Part shown: positions 39,778 to 48,495 of the stretch, piece after piece
Position numbering within the stretch: the first letter of the stretch is position 1
How the letters are laid out: each line of letters starts with the position of its first letter
Assembly: GCF_002750975.1 (NCBI RefSeq)
Contig: NZ_PEJS01000001.1
Coordinates: 2,976,001-3,040,000 of the forward strand
Direction of reading: 5' to 3'
Origin: Stenotrophomonas indicatrix
GTDB taxonomy: Bacteria; Pseudomonadota; Gammaproteobacteria; Xanthomonadales; Xanthomonadaceae
DNA length: 64,000 bases
Notes under the pieces: generated by a model
The model's input: only the letters and a program-made list of their open reading frames with translations
Told to the model about the DNA's origin: nothing
The model's database searches: none
Made by a program: the position numbers and the translations under genes

Positions 39778-40756
39778 CTGCCTGCCCTCCCAGGGTGGGT
39801 TGCAGCTCCGAGTCTGCCACGGAAGGGGCCAACCATGCGTCAACCAGGTACAACGGCCGTTGCTTGGACTCCTCGTACAGGCGTCCCAGGTACTCGCCGA
39901 TAAGCCCCAGCGCGATCAACTGCACGCCCCCGAGGAACAGGATCACCGCCATCATGGTCGGCCACCCGGCCACCCGGTCGCCGTACAACGCTGCCTTCGC
40001 AATCACCCAGATGGCAAACACGAAGGCCACGCCTGCGGTGGCCAGCCCCATGTAGGTGGCCGCCCGCAGCGGGACCGTCGAGAAGCCGGTGATCCCTTCC
40101 AGTGCGAAGTTCCACAGCCGCCACAGGCTGAACTTGCTGCTGCCGGCCAAACGGGCATGCCGGTGATACGGCACCGCCACGCGGCGGAAACCGACCCAGC
40201 TGAAGAGCCCCTTCATGAACCGGTGCCGTTCGCGCATCTCGCGCAGGGCGCTCAGCGCGCGCGGCGACAACAAGCGGAAATCGCCGGTATCGGCCGGAAT
40301 GGGCGTCCGCGAGAGGCGACCAATCACCCGGTAGAACACCGATGCGGCAGCGCGCTTGCTCCAGCTCTCACCGTCACGGACCAGGCGCGTACCGTAGACG
40401 TTGTCGTAGCCCTGCCGCCAACGTTCGACAAAGTGCGGCACCAGTTCCGGCGGGTCCTGGCCATCAGCGTCGAGGATCATCGCCGCGCCTTCGCGCACAT
40501 GGTCCAGGCCGGCGGTCAGCGCCGCCTCCTTGCCGAAGTTGCGCGACAGCTTCAGCGCCGATACCCGCGGGTCGGCCTGGGCCAGCGAGGCGATCAACGA
40601 CCAGGTCGTGTCACTGCTGCCGTCATCCACGTACAGGATGTGACCATCGATTCCGGCCAGGCCGTCCAGTACCGCGCACAATCGCGGATGCAGCTGGGGC
40701 AGCACCAGCTCTTCGTTGTGTGCGGCGATGACGAAGGTAAGACGCTCACGAGTCAT
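39737..40756 (-). CDS. Glycosyltransferase family 2 (GtrB/DPM-like)
   Basis: A 339-residue membrane-anchored GT2. The catalytic domain spans about 1-230, with LTFVIAAHNEE, LYVDDGSSDTTW, the DADGQDPPEL metal motif and GDFRLLSPRAL. Two C-terminal membrane helices follow (ATAGVAFVFAIWVIAKAAL; MMAVILFLGGVQLIALGLIG). Proteins of this type load sugars onto undecaprenyl phosphate for lipopolysaccharide or glycan modification. The sugar and acceptor are unknown. The tail overlaps the CBS gene. Confidence 0.9.
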   Translation of the reverse strand: MTRERLTFVIAAHNEELVLPQLHPRLCAVLDGLAGIDGHILYVDDGSSDTTWSLIASLAQADPRVSALKLSRNFGKEAALTAGLDHVREGAAMILDADGQDPPELVPHFVERWRQGYDNVYGTRLVRDGESWSKRAAASVFYRVIGRLSRTPIPADTGDFRLLSPRALSALREMRERHRFMKGLFSWVGFRRVAVPYHRHARLAGSSKFSLWRLWNFALEGITGFSTVPLRAATYMGLATAGVAFVFAIWVIAKAALYGDRVAGWPTMMAVILFLGGVQLIALGLIGEYLGRLYEESKQRPLYLVDAWLAPSVADSELQPTLGGQADDVGTATVGRQVP

Positions 40757-40861
40757 CGCCGGATTGTACGTCGTTGACGGGGATGCAGCCCGTCAGTCCA
40801 GCGTTCGAAATACCCGCTTCCCGCATCGGAAGGCACCACGGACACCTGGTGTCGTGGCCCC

Positions 40862-41611
40862 TCAGTCCTCCGCCAGGTACCCCGCTCCACCCAGCTGCCG
40901 TGCCTGCCGCTGGATCCACGCCGCACGACGCTGCACGTAGGGGCCTGGCTTGGACGCGTTGTAGCGGCGCGGCGCCGGCAGCACTGCCGCCAGACGCGCG
41001 CTCTCGGCAGGGCTCAGCCGCGCGGCGTCCTTGCCCCAGAATGTTTGCGCCGCTGCCTGGGCGCCATACACACCGTCGCCGAACTCGGCGATGTTGGCGT
41101 ACATCTCCAGGATCCGCTGCTTCGGCCAGAAGGCTTCGATCAGCACCGTGTACCAGACCTCCAGGCCCTTGCGGATCCAGCTGCGGCCCTGCCACAGGAA
41201 CAGGTTCTTGGCCACCTGCTGGCTGATCGTGCTGGCCCCGCGCAGGCGCCCGCCCCGCGCGTTGTGGTCGCGCGCCTTTTCAATGGCCTGCAGGTCGAAC
41301 CCGCTGTGGTCGGGGAAGCGCTGGTCTTCTGCGGCCACCAGCGAAATCGGCAGGCTCGGCGCCATCTGGTCAAGGTCCCGCCACTGGTAGTGCAGCCGGT
41401 AGGACCAGTCGCCTTCACCCAGTGCCTCACCGAAACGCCAGACCATCACCGTGGACAGCGGCGGATCGATGAAACGCAGCACCAGCACCTGCAGGCAGCT
41501 GAAGGCCACGAACAGCACCGGCAGCCACAGCAGCCGCTTCCAGCGCCAGCGCCTGCGCGGTGCCGCGTCGGCGGCGGCCACTACCTTGTCCTGCTCTCCC
41601 CCTGCCCCCAT
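40862..41611 (-). CDS. mtgA: Monofunctional biosynthetic peptidoglycan transglycosylase
   Basis: A 249-residue GT51 enzyme with one N-terminal membrane helix ([19 protein letters not shown]) and a periplasmic domain. The catalytic glutamate is in [17 protein letters not shown], and [15 protein letters not shown] and [16 protein letters not shown] are standard GT51 motifs. It polymerises lipid II glycan chains. The start at 41611 is preferred because AAGGA lies upstream; an upstream in-frame ATG at 41659 is less likely. Divergent from hslO. Confidence 0.94.
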   Translation of the reverse strand: MGAGGEQDKVVAAADAAPRRRWRWKRLLWLPVLFVAFSCLQVLVLRFIDPPLSTVMVWRFGEALGEGDWSYRLHYQWRDLDQMAPSLPISLVAAEDQRFPDHSGFDLQAIEKARDHNARGGRLRGASTISQQVAKNLFLWQGRSWIRKGLEVWYTVLIEAFWPKQRILEMYANIAEFGDGVYGAQAAAQTFWGKDAARLSPAESARLAAVLPAPRRYNASKPGPYVQRRAAWIQRQARQLGGAGYLAED

Positions 41612-41688
41612 TACTGGTGCATCCTTCTTATGCCTGGTTGTCGGCGCATTATCCGGCAACCATCCCCGTTTCCGCGCGATGTGAGCCG

Positions 41689-42582
41689 ATGACCGCCCAA
41701 TCCGATTCCCTTATCCGTTTCCTGCTCCCCGACGCCGGTGTCCGTGGCGTCCACGTGCGCCTGCAGGCCACCTGGCAGGACATCCAGTCCCACGGCGAGT
41801 ATCCGGACAGCGCCACCGAACTGCTCGGCGAAGCCTGCGTGGCATCGGCCCTGTTCACCGGCCACACCAAGGTGGACGGCCGCCTGTCGATCCAGCTGCG
41901 CAGCAATACCGCTCTGCGTACCCTGTTCGCCGAATGCACCGCCGCCGGCACCCTGCGCGGCATCGTCCAGATTGCCGAGGGCGGTGACGCCCCCCGTGAC
42001 CTGACCGACCTGGGCCGGGACGCCCTGCTGGCCATCACCATCGAGAATCCCGGCCTGGACCCGCGCGAACCGCAGCGCTACCAGAGCCTGGTCGCACTGA
42101 CCGCGCCGGAACTGGATGAAGCATTCGAAGACTACTTCCGCCAGTCCGAGCAGCTGCCGACGCGACTGCTGCTGGCCGCCGGCCGCGACGGCACTGCCGG
42201 CCTGCTGCTGCAGAAGCTGCCGGGCGACGAGGGCGACGACGACGGCTGGGCCCGCGCCAGCGCGCTGTTCGACACCCTGGGCAAGGCGGAGCTGCTGGCC
42301 ACCCCGGCCGAGGAACTGCTGCACCGGTTGTTCCACGAGGAGAAGGCGGAACTGGTGGGTGACAAGGCCCTGTCCTTCGCCTGCTCCTGCTCGCGTGAAC
42401 GGGTTGCCTCGATGCTGGTCTCGCTGGGCGAGGAAGAGGCCCGTGCGGCTGCCGAAGACACCGGCGCCGTGGACGTGCGTTGCGAATTCTGCGGACAGGA
42501 GTATCACTTTCCGTTGACGGAGTTCGGCATACTGTTCCACGGTGCCCAGGGGGCTGTGCCGGCACCTGAACGCCTTCAGTAA
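41689..42582 (+). CDS. hslO: Redox-regulated chaperone Hsp33
   Basis: A 297-residue chaperone that unfolds and activates when its zinc-binding cysteines are oxidised. The N-terminal domain begins with [19 protein letters not shown]. The C-terminal zinc centre is complete, with C-S-C in [11 protein letters not shown] and C-E-F-C in [12 protein letters not shown]. Length and motifs are normal. The start at 41689 matches family N termini. Confidence 0.96.
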   Translation: MTAQSDSLIRFLLPDAGVRGVHVRLQATWQDIQSHGEYPDSATELLGEACVASALFTGHTKVDGRLSIQLRSNTALRTLFAECTAAGTLRGIVQIAEGGDAPRDLTDLGRDALLAITIENPGLDPREPQRYQSLVALTAPELDEAFEDYFRQSEQLPTRLLLAAGRDGTAGLLLQKLPGDEGDDDGWARASALFDTLGKAELLATPAEELLHRLFHEEKAELVGDKALSFACSCSRERVASMLVSLGEEEARAAAEDTGAVDVRCEFCGQEYHFPLTEFGILFHGAQGAVPAPERLQ

Positions 42583-42618
42583 TACCCAATGAGTCTTGTA
42601 TCTGGGGAGGAACAAGGC

Positions 42619-42670
42619 TTGTTAAGAATTCATAAACACCCTAGGATCGAGTTCCCGCCCCAGCGGGAAC
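42619..42670 (+). promoter_or_regulatory. Promoter and 5' hairpin of the 42703 gene
   Basis: TTGTTA (42619-42624), a 17-bp spacer, then TAGGAT (42642-42647). A perfect stem GTTCCCGC/GCGGGAAC (42651-42670) falls at the predicted transcript 5' end, where it could stabilise the mRNA. It could equally be the hslO 3' hairpin. Confidence 0.45.
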
Positions 42671-42702
42671 TTTCACTGCCCGTCCCTGTCTGAACTGGTC
42701 CG

Positions 42703-43557
42703 ATGCGTACCTTCCTGCGTCTACCGCTGGCCCTGCTGATCGCCCTTGGCGCGATCACGGGCGTGCATGCGCAGAGCAAGGACACCCGCACTGTCATTCC
42801 GGTCTGGAACAAGGGCAGTGGCAAGGTCGAGGCCCTGCTGTACCTGGAACCGACCGGCGAGCAGGCCGTGGGCGCACGCTGGCATTTCGGCCGCAATTCG
42901 CTCGATGCTGCGTTCGGCCTGTCTTCAGGCGACTCGCTGGGCCTGCTGTGCAACAGCAGCAGCGGCTCCAGCATCAGCGGCTTGGCCAGCCATTGCATGC
43001 TGGCCAGCCTGGGCGACGACGACGATGCCATCGGCTCCAACCGGCGTCTGACCGGCACCGCCGCGCTCAACCGTGGCACCGGCCGCCTGGGAATCACTGC
43101 CGGCACCGGCCGCGAGACCCTGCCCGCCTGGCTGGCCGCGCCCAGCAAGACCCCATCGCTGCGCGCCGAACAGAATGACCTGACCGTGTTCGCACAGAAG
43201 AACATCGGTCGCGAAGGCTTTGTCTCCATCGCCGGCACCTATGCCAAGGCACGCCTGGTACCCCTGGCTGACGCCTCACCGGCCATCGTTGACCGCTGGG
43301 ACAGCAAGAGCCTGAGCCTGGGCGCCGGCTACGGCAATTTCAGCGGCAGCATCATCGGCCGCGTGGTTGACGTTCCCGGCAAGCCCGGCAAGTGGGAAGG
43401 CCTGGGCATCGGCCTGACCTGGCGCACCCCGTGGTCCGGCCAGCTCACCGTCGGCGCGGAAAACGTCATCAGCCGCGGCAAGAACCCGTTCTCCCCGCGC
43501 AACGAAAGCAACGATGACGGCACCGTGCCGTACGTGCGCTACGAGCAGGATCTGTAG
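42703..43557 (+). CDS. Exported protein of unknown function, probable outer membrane barrel
   Basis: 284 residues with a signal peptide (FLRLPLALLIALGAITGVHA). No family is recognised with confidence. The mature part is rich in short amphipathic strands with alternating small and polar residues (GARWHFGRNSLDAAFGL, SLSLGAGYGNFSGSIIGRV, GLGIGLTWRTPWSGQLTVGA), which suggests a small beta-barrel in the outer membrane. A serine-rich loop with two cysteines (LCNSSSGSS...HCM) may form a disulfide. It has its own promoter and a strong terminator. Confidence 0.75.
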   Translation: MRTFLRLPLALLIALGAITGVHAQSKDTRTVIPVWNKGSGKVEALLYLEPTGEQAVGARWHFGRNSLDAAFGLSSGDSLGLLCNSSSGSSISGLASHCMLASLGDDDDAIGSNRRLTGTAALNRGTGRLGITAGTGRETLPAWLAAPSKTPSLRAEQNDLTVFAQKNIGREGFVSIAGTYAKARLVPLADASPAIVDRWDSKSLSLGAGYGNFSGSIIGRVVDVPGKPGKWEGLGIGLTWRTPWSGQLTVGAENVISRGKNPFSPRNESNDDGTVPYVRYEQDL

Positions 43558-43591
43558 TCGCTCATCGACTGCGAACAAGCTGTGTTGAACA

Positions 43592-43620
43592 TCGGGCGCC
43601 CAGGGGCGCCCGAATTGTTT
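43592..43620 (+). terminator. Rho-independent terminator of the 42703 gene
   Basis: TCGGGCGCC-CAGG-GGCGCCCGA stem followed by ATTGTTT, 35 bp after the stop codon. Confidence 0.75.
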
Positions 43621-43932
43621 CTGGACACATCTGTCAAGTGCGAAAAGCACCCATCCGTTACAAACGGATACATCACGACATGCATCAACTGAAACTTTTT
43701 TGTGCGTTGAGGGCAGGCAGGCGCGGTTGCGTCCCTTCCCACATCCAGATAACTCCTTGAACTAAAAGAAATCAGAGCGCATTCATGTGTAACCACAGCG
43801 TGAATTAACGCAGCTTTAATTTTTGGCTGGGGGCCGTTACTATCGATTCAGCCTCGCGATTTTGGAGCCTTCTTTTTTGGCACCGCCGCGCAGGCACTAC
43901 CCCAGCCAAGATTTCTTGGAGAGAGAGAGCCA
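43621..43932 (+). promoter_or_regulatory. AT-richer promoter region of the TonB receptor gene
   Basis: About 310 bp with no gene, noticeably richer in A/T than its surroundings, ending in AGAGAGAGAG just before the receptor start. TACTAT at 43838-43843 is a possible -10, but no convincing -35 is seen. Confidence 0.35.
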
Positions 43933-46695
43933 ATGAATTTCCAGTCCAACAAGCTGCGTGACGCTGTCGTCGTCGCGCTGATCGCCGGTGCGGCGACGTC
44001 CGTAACGGCCCAGGCGCAGGAAGCGACCAACCTGGATCGCATCTCGGTGACCGGTTCGCGCATCAAGAGCACCGACATCGAAACCTCGCAGCCGGTCCTG
44101 AGCCTGACCCGCGCCGACATCGAAAAGCAGGGTGTGACCTCGGTCGCCGACATCCTGCAGCGCGTTGCCGCCAACGGTGCCGCCCTGAACCGCACCTTCA
44201 ACAACGGCGGTGACGGCTCGGCCGGGATCAGCCTGCGCAACCTCGGCTCGGACCGTACCCTGGTGCTGGTCAATGGCCGTCGCTGGACCACTGGTCTGGA
44301 CGGCAGCGTCGACCTGAACACCATCCCGACCGCGATGATCGAGCGCATCGACATCCTGAAGGACGGCGCTTCGACCATCTATGGTTCGGATGCCATCGCC
44401 GGCGTGGTGAACATCATCACCAAGCAGAACTTCGACGGCGCCGAAGCGAACTTCTACAAGGGCCAGTACAGCGACGGTGACGGCGAGCGTGAAGCAGCCG
44501 ATTTCACCATCGGCACCACCACCGATCGCGCATCGCTGATGCTGGGTGTCTCCTACGTCAAGGAAGGCAAGGTCATGGCCGGCGATCGCAAGATCTCCGC
44601 CGGTGGCCCGCCGTTCTTCGACGGCCAGAGCAGCACCGGCATGCCGGGCTCCTACATCCGCAACGACGAGCGCTATGTGCTGATCAACGGCGTGGAGACG
44701 CCGTTCAACGCCAACGTCCACGGCTACAACACCGCCCCGGACAACTACCTGTTGACCCCGCAGGAACGTACGTCGCTGTTCGCTTCTGGTTCGTACAACG
44801 TTACCGACAACATCACCTTCCGTACCGAGGCGATGTACAACGAGCGCAAGTCCGAGCAGCTGCTGGCGGCCATGCCGGTCACCAGCATGCGCCTCAGCGC
44901 CAACAGCATGTACAACCCGACGGGTGAAGACCTGACCGGCGTCAACCGTCGTTTCAATGAAAGCGGCGGCCGTTCGTTCAACCAGAACGTCAAGAACTGG
45001 CACTTCTACGGTGGCTTCGAAGGCTTCTTCGAATTCGCGGACCGTAACTTCGACTGGGATGTCGGCTACCGCTACGACAAGACCGACCAGAACGACCTGA
45101 CCTACGGCCTGTTCAATCTGGCCAACCTGCGCAACGCTTACGGCCCGTCCGAAATGCGTGGCGGCGTGCCGGTCTGCGTCACCGCCCCGGGCGGCGACAT
45201 CATTCCGGAGTGCGTGCCGGTCAACGCTCTGGGCCCGGAAGGCTCGATCAGCCAGGCCGCGCTCGACTACACTTCGTTCACCGCACACGATTCGGCCAGC
45301 CTGGTGTCCAAGGGCTACTACGCCAACATCTCCGGTGAAATCGTGCAGCTGCCGGCCGGCGCTCTGGCCTTCGCTGCCGGTTACGAGTACCGCAAGGAGA
45401 CCGGTCAGTTCGATCCGGACGCCTTCATCGCTGCAGGCCTGAGCACCGGCAACGGCGCAAAGCCGACCAAGGGCGGCTACGACCTGGATGAAGTCTTCCT
45501 GGAACTGTCGATCCCGGTGCTGGCCGACCTGCCGGGCGCCAAGCTGCTCGACTTCAGCGCGGCGACCCGCTACTCGAAGTACAGCAACTTCGGCAATACC
45601 ACCAACAACAAGTTCGGTTTCCGCTGGAAGCCGATCGACGACCTGATGATCCGCGGCAACTACTCGGAAGGCTTCCGCGCGCCGAGCATCAGCAACCTGT
45701 ATGGCGGTGACGGCGACTCGTTCGAAACCTACGCCGATCCGTGCGCGGCTGCCAACGGCCCGACCGGTGCGGTGCTGGCCCAGTGTATCGCCCAGGGCGT
45801 TCCGGCTGGCTTCGTCCAGCCCAACACCAAGGACGACGATGGCGTTCCGCAGTCGGGCGCGGCCCAGACTGCCGAGCCGTTCACCTGGAAGTCGAACCCG
45901 AACCTGAAGCCGGAAACCTCGACCAGCAAGACGCTGGGCCTGGTGTGGAGCCCGAGCTTTGTCAGCGGCCTGAACGTGACCCTGGACTGGTGGCAGATCA
46001 AGATCGAAGACGCCATCACCCGTCCGGCGATCCAGGACATCATGAACTACTGCTACGGTGGTTCCCCGGCAGAACAGGCCGCGTACTGCGGTCTGATCAC
46101 CCGTGATCCAGCCTACGGCACCATCGAAGAACGCTACACCATCACCAACGTCGACATGCCGCTGCAGAATCTGGCGTCGTACAAGGTGGAAGGCTGGGAT
46201 CTGGGCGTGCTGTACCGCCTGCCGGAAACCTCGTTCGGCCAGTTCACCGTCAGCTGGGACAGCACCTACCTTTCCAAGTGGGAAACCAAGGCCACCGAAG
46301 ATTCCGAGGTGGAAGGCCGCCAGGGTCGCTATCTCGACCAGGATCCGTACTGGCGCATCCGCTCCAACCTGTACGTCGACTGGTCCTTCGGCGACTTCGG
46401 CGTCAATTACGGCCTGCGTTACAAGTCCGGCATGACCGAAGACTGCCTGCTGGGCGGCGCACTGCGCAGCTACTGCTCCGATCCGGATGGCCGCAAGAAC
46501 CACATGGGCTCGACCACTTACCACGACATCCAGGTGCGCTACAACACCCCGTGGAAGGGCACGATCATGCTGGGTCTGAACAACGCATGGGACAAGCAGC
46601 CGCCGGTCTCTTACTCGACCTCGTACAACATGTTCGACCCGCAGTACGACCTGCCGGGCCGCTACATGTACATGCAGTACAAGCAGAAGTTCTGA
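43933..46695 (+). CDS. TonB-dependent outer membrane receptor
   Basis: A 920-residue receptor. It has a signal peptide (ALIAGAATSVTAQAQ), a TonB box-like LDRISVTGSRI and a plug domain (SVADILQRVAANG, GISLRNLGSDRTLVLVNGRR, GSDAIAGVVNIITK). A 22-strand barrel follows, ending in the aromatic YKQKF. The plug style is that of the expanded receptor set of Xanthomonadales, often for peptides or plant glycans. The substrate cannot be told from sequence. Extracellular loops carry cysteine pairs (residues about 420-435 and 700-720). It is a single gene with its own promoter and terminator. Confidence 0.94.
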   Translation: MNFQSNKLRDAVVVALIAGAATSVTAQAQEATNLDRISVTGSRIKSTDIETSQPVLSLTRADIEKQGVTSVADILQRVAANGAALNRTFNNGGDGSAGISLRNLGSDRTLVLVNGRRWTTGLDGSVDLNTIPTAMIERIDILKDGASTIYGSDAIAGVVNIITKQNFDGAEANFYKGQYSDGDGEREAADFTIGTTTDRASLMLGVSYVKEGKVMAGDRKISAGGPPFFDGQSSTGMPGSYIRNDERYVLINGVETPFNANVHGYNTAPDNYLLTPQERTSLFASGSYNVTDNITFRTEAMYNERKSEQLLAAMPVTSMRLSANSMYNPTGEDLTGVNRRFNESGGRSFNQNVKNWHFYGGFEGFFEFADRNFDWDVGYRYDKTDQNDLTYGLFNLANLRNAYGPSEMRGGVPVCVTAPGGDIIPECVPVNALGPEGSISQAALDYTSFTAHDSASLVSKGYYANISGEIVQLPAGALAFAAGYEYRKETGQFDPDAFIAAGLSTGNGAKPTKGGYDLDEVFLELSIPVLADLPGAKLLDFSAATRYSKYSNFGNTTNNKFGFRWKPIDDLMIRGNYSEGFRAPSISNLYGGDGDSFETYADPCAAANGPTGAVLAQCIAQGVPAGFVQPNTKDDDGVPQSGAAQTAEPFTWKSNPNLKPETSTSKTLGLVWSPSFVSGLNVTLDWWQIKIEDAITRPAIQDIMNYCYGGSPAEQAAYCGLITRDPAYGTIEERYTITNVDMPLQNLASYKVEGWDLGVLYRLPETSFGQFTVSWDSTYLSKWETKATEDSEVEGRQGRYLDQDPYWRIRSNLYVDWSFGDFGVNYGLRYKSGMTEDCLLGGALRSYCSDPDGRKNHMGSTTYHDIQVRYNTPWKGTIMLGLNNAWDKQPPVSYSTSYNMFDPQYDLPGRYMYMQYKQKF

Positions 46696-46720
46696 TCGCT
46701 CCACTGATCAGCTGATGCAG

Positions 46721-46750
46721 CAACGGCCCCGCAAGGGGCCGTTGTTTTTT
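46721..46750 (+). terminator. Rho-independent terminator of the TonB receptor gene
   Basis: CAACGGCCCC-GCAA-GGGGCCGTTG followed by TTTTTT. Confidence 0.92.
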
Positions 46751-46780
46751 GTGCGCTCGTTGCTGGCGTCAACACCAACG

Positions 46781-46810
46781 AAAAAGGCCGCGGCACTGCC
46801 GCGACCTTTC
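46781..46810 (-). terminator. Rho-independent terminator of the TetR regulator gene
   Basis: On the minus strand the stem GGTCGCGGCA/TGCCGCGGCC is followed by TTTTT. It stands back to back with the receptor terminator. Confidence 0.85.
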
Positions 46811-46832
46811 TGCGTCCAGCGATGAAGAACGC

Positions 46833-47435
46833 TCAGCCGTTCGGAATCAGCGTGTCGATCAGGTGTTCGACATACGCTTCGAAATCCTCGCGCGCCTGCT
46901 TGGGCTGCTGCAGCTGCAGCGACAACTGCAGGAAGCCCACATACGCTGCATACGCAAGGCGTGCGCGATGGCGTGCATCGGTCGAGCTCAGGCCCGCCTG
47001 GCGGAATGAGGCGATCAGGTAATCGAGCCGTCGCTGCGACACTCGGTCGATCACCGGCCGCACCATCGGATGGTCCAACGCTTTCAGCAGCTCGCTGTAG
47101 ATGATGTGCGGCTGCACTTCGTGCGCCACCATCTGGAACAGCTGGCGCAGGCGCACGCGCGGATCCGGCACGTCTTCCAGGCTGCCGAACACCTGTTCCT
47201 GCTCGAACAGTTCCCAGCGTTCCAGCGCGGCCTGCAGCAGTGCATCACGCGAGGGGAAATGCCAGTAGAAACTGCCCTTGGTCACGCCAAGGCGGCGCGC
47301 CAGCGGCTCCACCGCGACGGCGCTCACACCTTGCTCGGCAATCAGATCGAGGGCCGCCTGGGCCCAGTCTTCGGCACTCAGGCGGCTGTTGCGGCCGGCA
47401 CGCGGTTCGCCGGCGGAAGCGTCAGGTTGATTCAT
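46833..47435 (-). CDS. TetR family transcriptional regulator
   Basis: A 200-residue repressor-type protein. The N-terminal HTH (about 20-65) is AALDLIAEQGVSAVAVEPL followed by GVTKGSFYWHFPSRDALL, a very typical TetR signature. The rest is the helical ligand domain. It is divergent from a hydrolase-fadE operon, so it probably senses an acyl-CoA or fatty acid and represses that operon; the ligand is inferred. The ATG at 47435 is preferred over long upstream extensions that run through the promoter region. Confidence 0.9.
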   Translation of the reverse strand: MNQPDASAGEPRAGRNSRLSAEDWAQAALDLIAEQGVSAVAVEPLARRLGVTKGSFYWHFPSRDALLQAALERWELFEQEQVFGSLEDVPDPRVRLRQLFQMVAHEVQPHIIYSELLKALDHPMVRPVIDRVSQRRLDYLIASFRQAGLSSTDARHRARLAYAAYVGFLQLSLQLQQPKQAREDFEAYVEHLIDTLIPNG

Positions 47436-47542
47436 GTGCTGATTTAACCATACGCCGGGGTTCGTTGCAGTACGCGGTTGCGGCCGAAACCGTCGGCAGC
47501 CGGGCCGAGAGGCATTTCCGCAGCAAACCATACCCTGCAGTA

Positions 47543-47581
47543 TTGACATCCCGCCGAACCCATCCATACTAGCGAGTATGG
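47543..47581 (+). promoter_or_regulatory. Promoter with overlapping palindromic operator, leaderless start
   Basis: TTGACA (47543-47548), a 17-bp spacer and ATACTA (47566-47571) form a near-consensus promoter. The palindrome CCATACT-AGCG-AGTATGG (47564-47581) covers the -10 and the start codon. Transcription would begin about at the ATG (47578), so the mRNA is likely leaderless. The palindrome is the obvious TetR operator candidate. Confidence 0.7.
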
Positions 47582-48495
47582 TTACGTCCCCTACTCCCGC
47601 TGCATTCCATGACCTGCGCCTGGAGGCGGCCCACGGTGCCTCGCTGGCGGCAACCGCCAGCACCTCCGGCCGTCGCGGGCGCGTATTGTTCGCGCATGGA
47701 TTTGGCCAGACCCGCCATGCCTGGACGACGACGGCCAAGGCATTGTCGGCTGCCGGCCTGCAGACCCTGGCTTACGACGCCCGGGGTCACGGCGATTCCG
47801 ACTGGAATGCGGCCGATCTGGCGTACCACGGTGAGCAGTTCGCCGATGACCTGATCGTGCTGGCCGGCGAACAACCGCGACCGCCGGTGCTGGTGGCTGC
47901 CTCGATGGGCGGCCTGTTCGGCCTGCTGGCCGAATCACGCTGGCCAGGCCTGTTCTCGGCCATGGTGCTGGTGGATATCACCCCGCGCTGGGATACCGCT
48001 GGCGTCGAGCGCATCCTTGCCTTCATGACCGCGCATCCGGAAGGATTCGCCTCGCTGTCGCAGGCTGCCGATGTGATTTCGGCCTATGTGCCGCATCGCC
48101 CGCGCAAGTCCGAAGACTCGCTGCGCGCCCTGCTGCGCGAAGATGGCCACGGTCGCTGGCGCTGGCACTGGGACCCGCGCCTGGTGGCCGAACTGGCCCG
48201 TGACAGCGAGCAGCACCAAGACGCACTGGCCGAAGCCGCGCGCCAGGTGAAGTGCCCCCTGCTGCTGGTCAGCGGTGGCCGCAGCGATCTGGTCACCCCG
48301 CAGACGGTGGCCGAATTCCTGGCATTGGCGCCACACGCGCGCCACGTACAGTTGCCGCAGGCCACGCACATGGTCGCCGGTGATGACAACGACGCCTTTA
48401 CCGCTACTGTGTTGGACTATCTGGACGTGTTGCCCGCAGCGGATGCTGCAGCTTCGTCCGCCATAAACGAGCACGTCACCGGAGCACGCTCATGA
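47578..48495 (+). CDS. Alpha/beta hydrolase
   Basis: A 305-residue cytosolic hydrolase. The oxyanion loop is VLFAHGFGQTRHAW, the nucleophile elbow VAASMGGLFG (A-S-M-G-G), the acid is probably in SGGRSDLVTP, and the histidine in LPQATHMVAGDD. No Shine-Dalgarno sequence precedes the ATG; the promoter places the transcript start at the ATG. The stop overlaps fadE by 4 bp, so it probably cleaves an ester or thioester linked to fatty acid use. The substrate is unknown. Confidence 0.88.
   Translation: MVTSPTPAAFHDLRLEAAHGASLAATASTSGRRGRVLFAHGFGQTRHAWTTTAKALSAAGLQTLAYDARGHGDSDWNAADLAYHGEQFADDLIVLAGEQPRPPVLVAASMGGLFGLLAESRWPGLFSAMVLVDITPRWDTAGVERILAFMTAHPEGFASLSQAADVISAYVPHRPRKSEDSLRALLREDGHGRWRWHWDPRLVAELARDSEQHQDALAEAARQVKCPLLLVSGGRSDLVTPQTVAEFLALAPHARHVQLPQATHMVAGDDNDAFTATVLDYLDVLPAADAAASSAINEHVTGARS

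Noticed and set aside
43897..46704. Open frame of 935 codons on the minus strand opposite the TonB receptor
   Set aside because: Mirror frame of a confident receptor gene; Val/Arg/Gly-rich with no domain.
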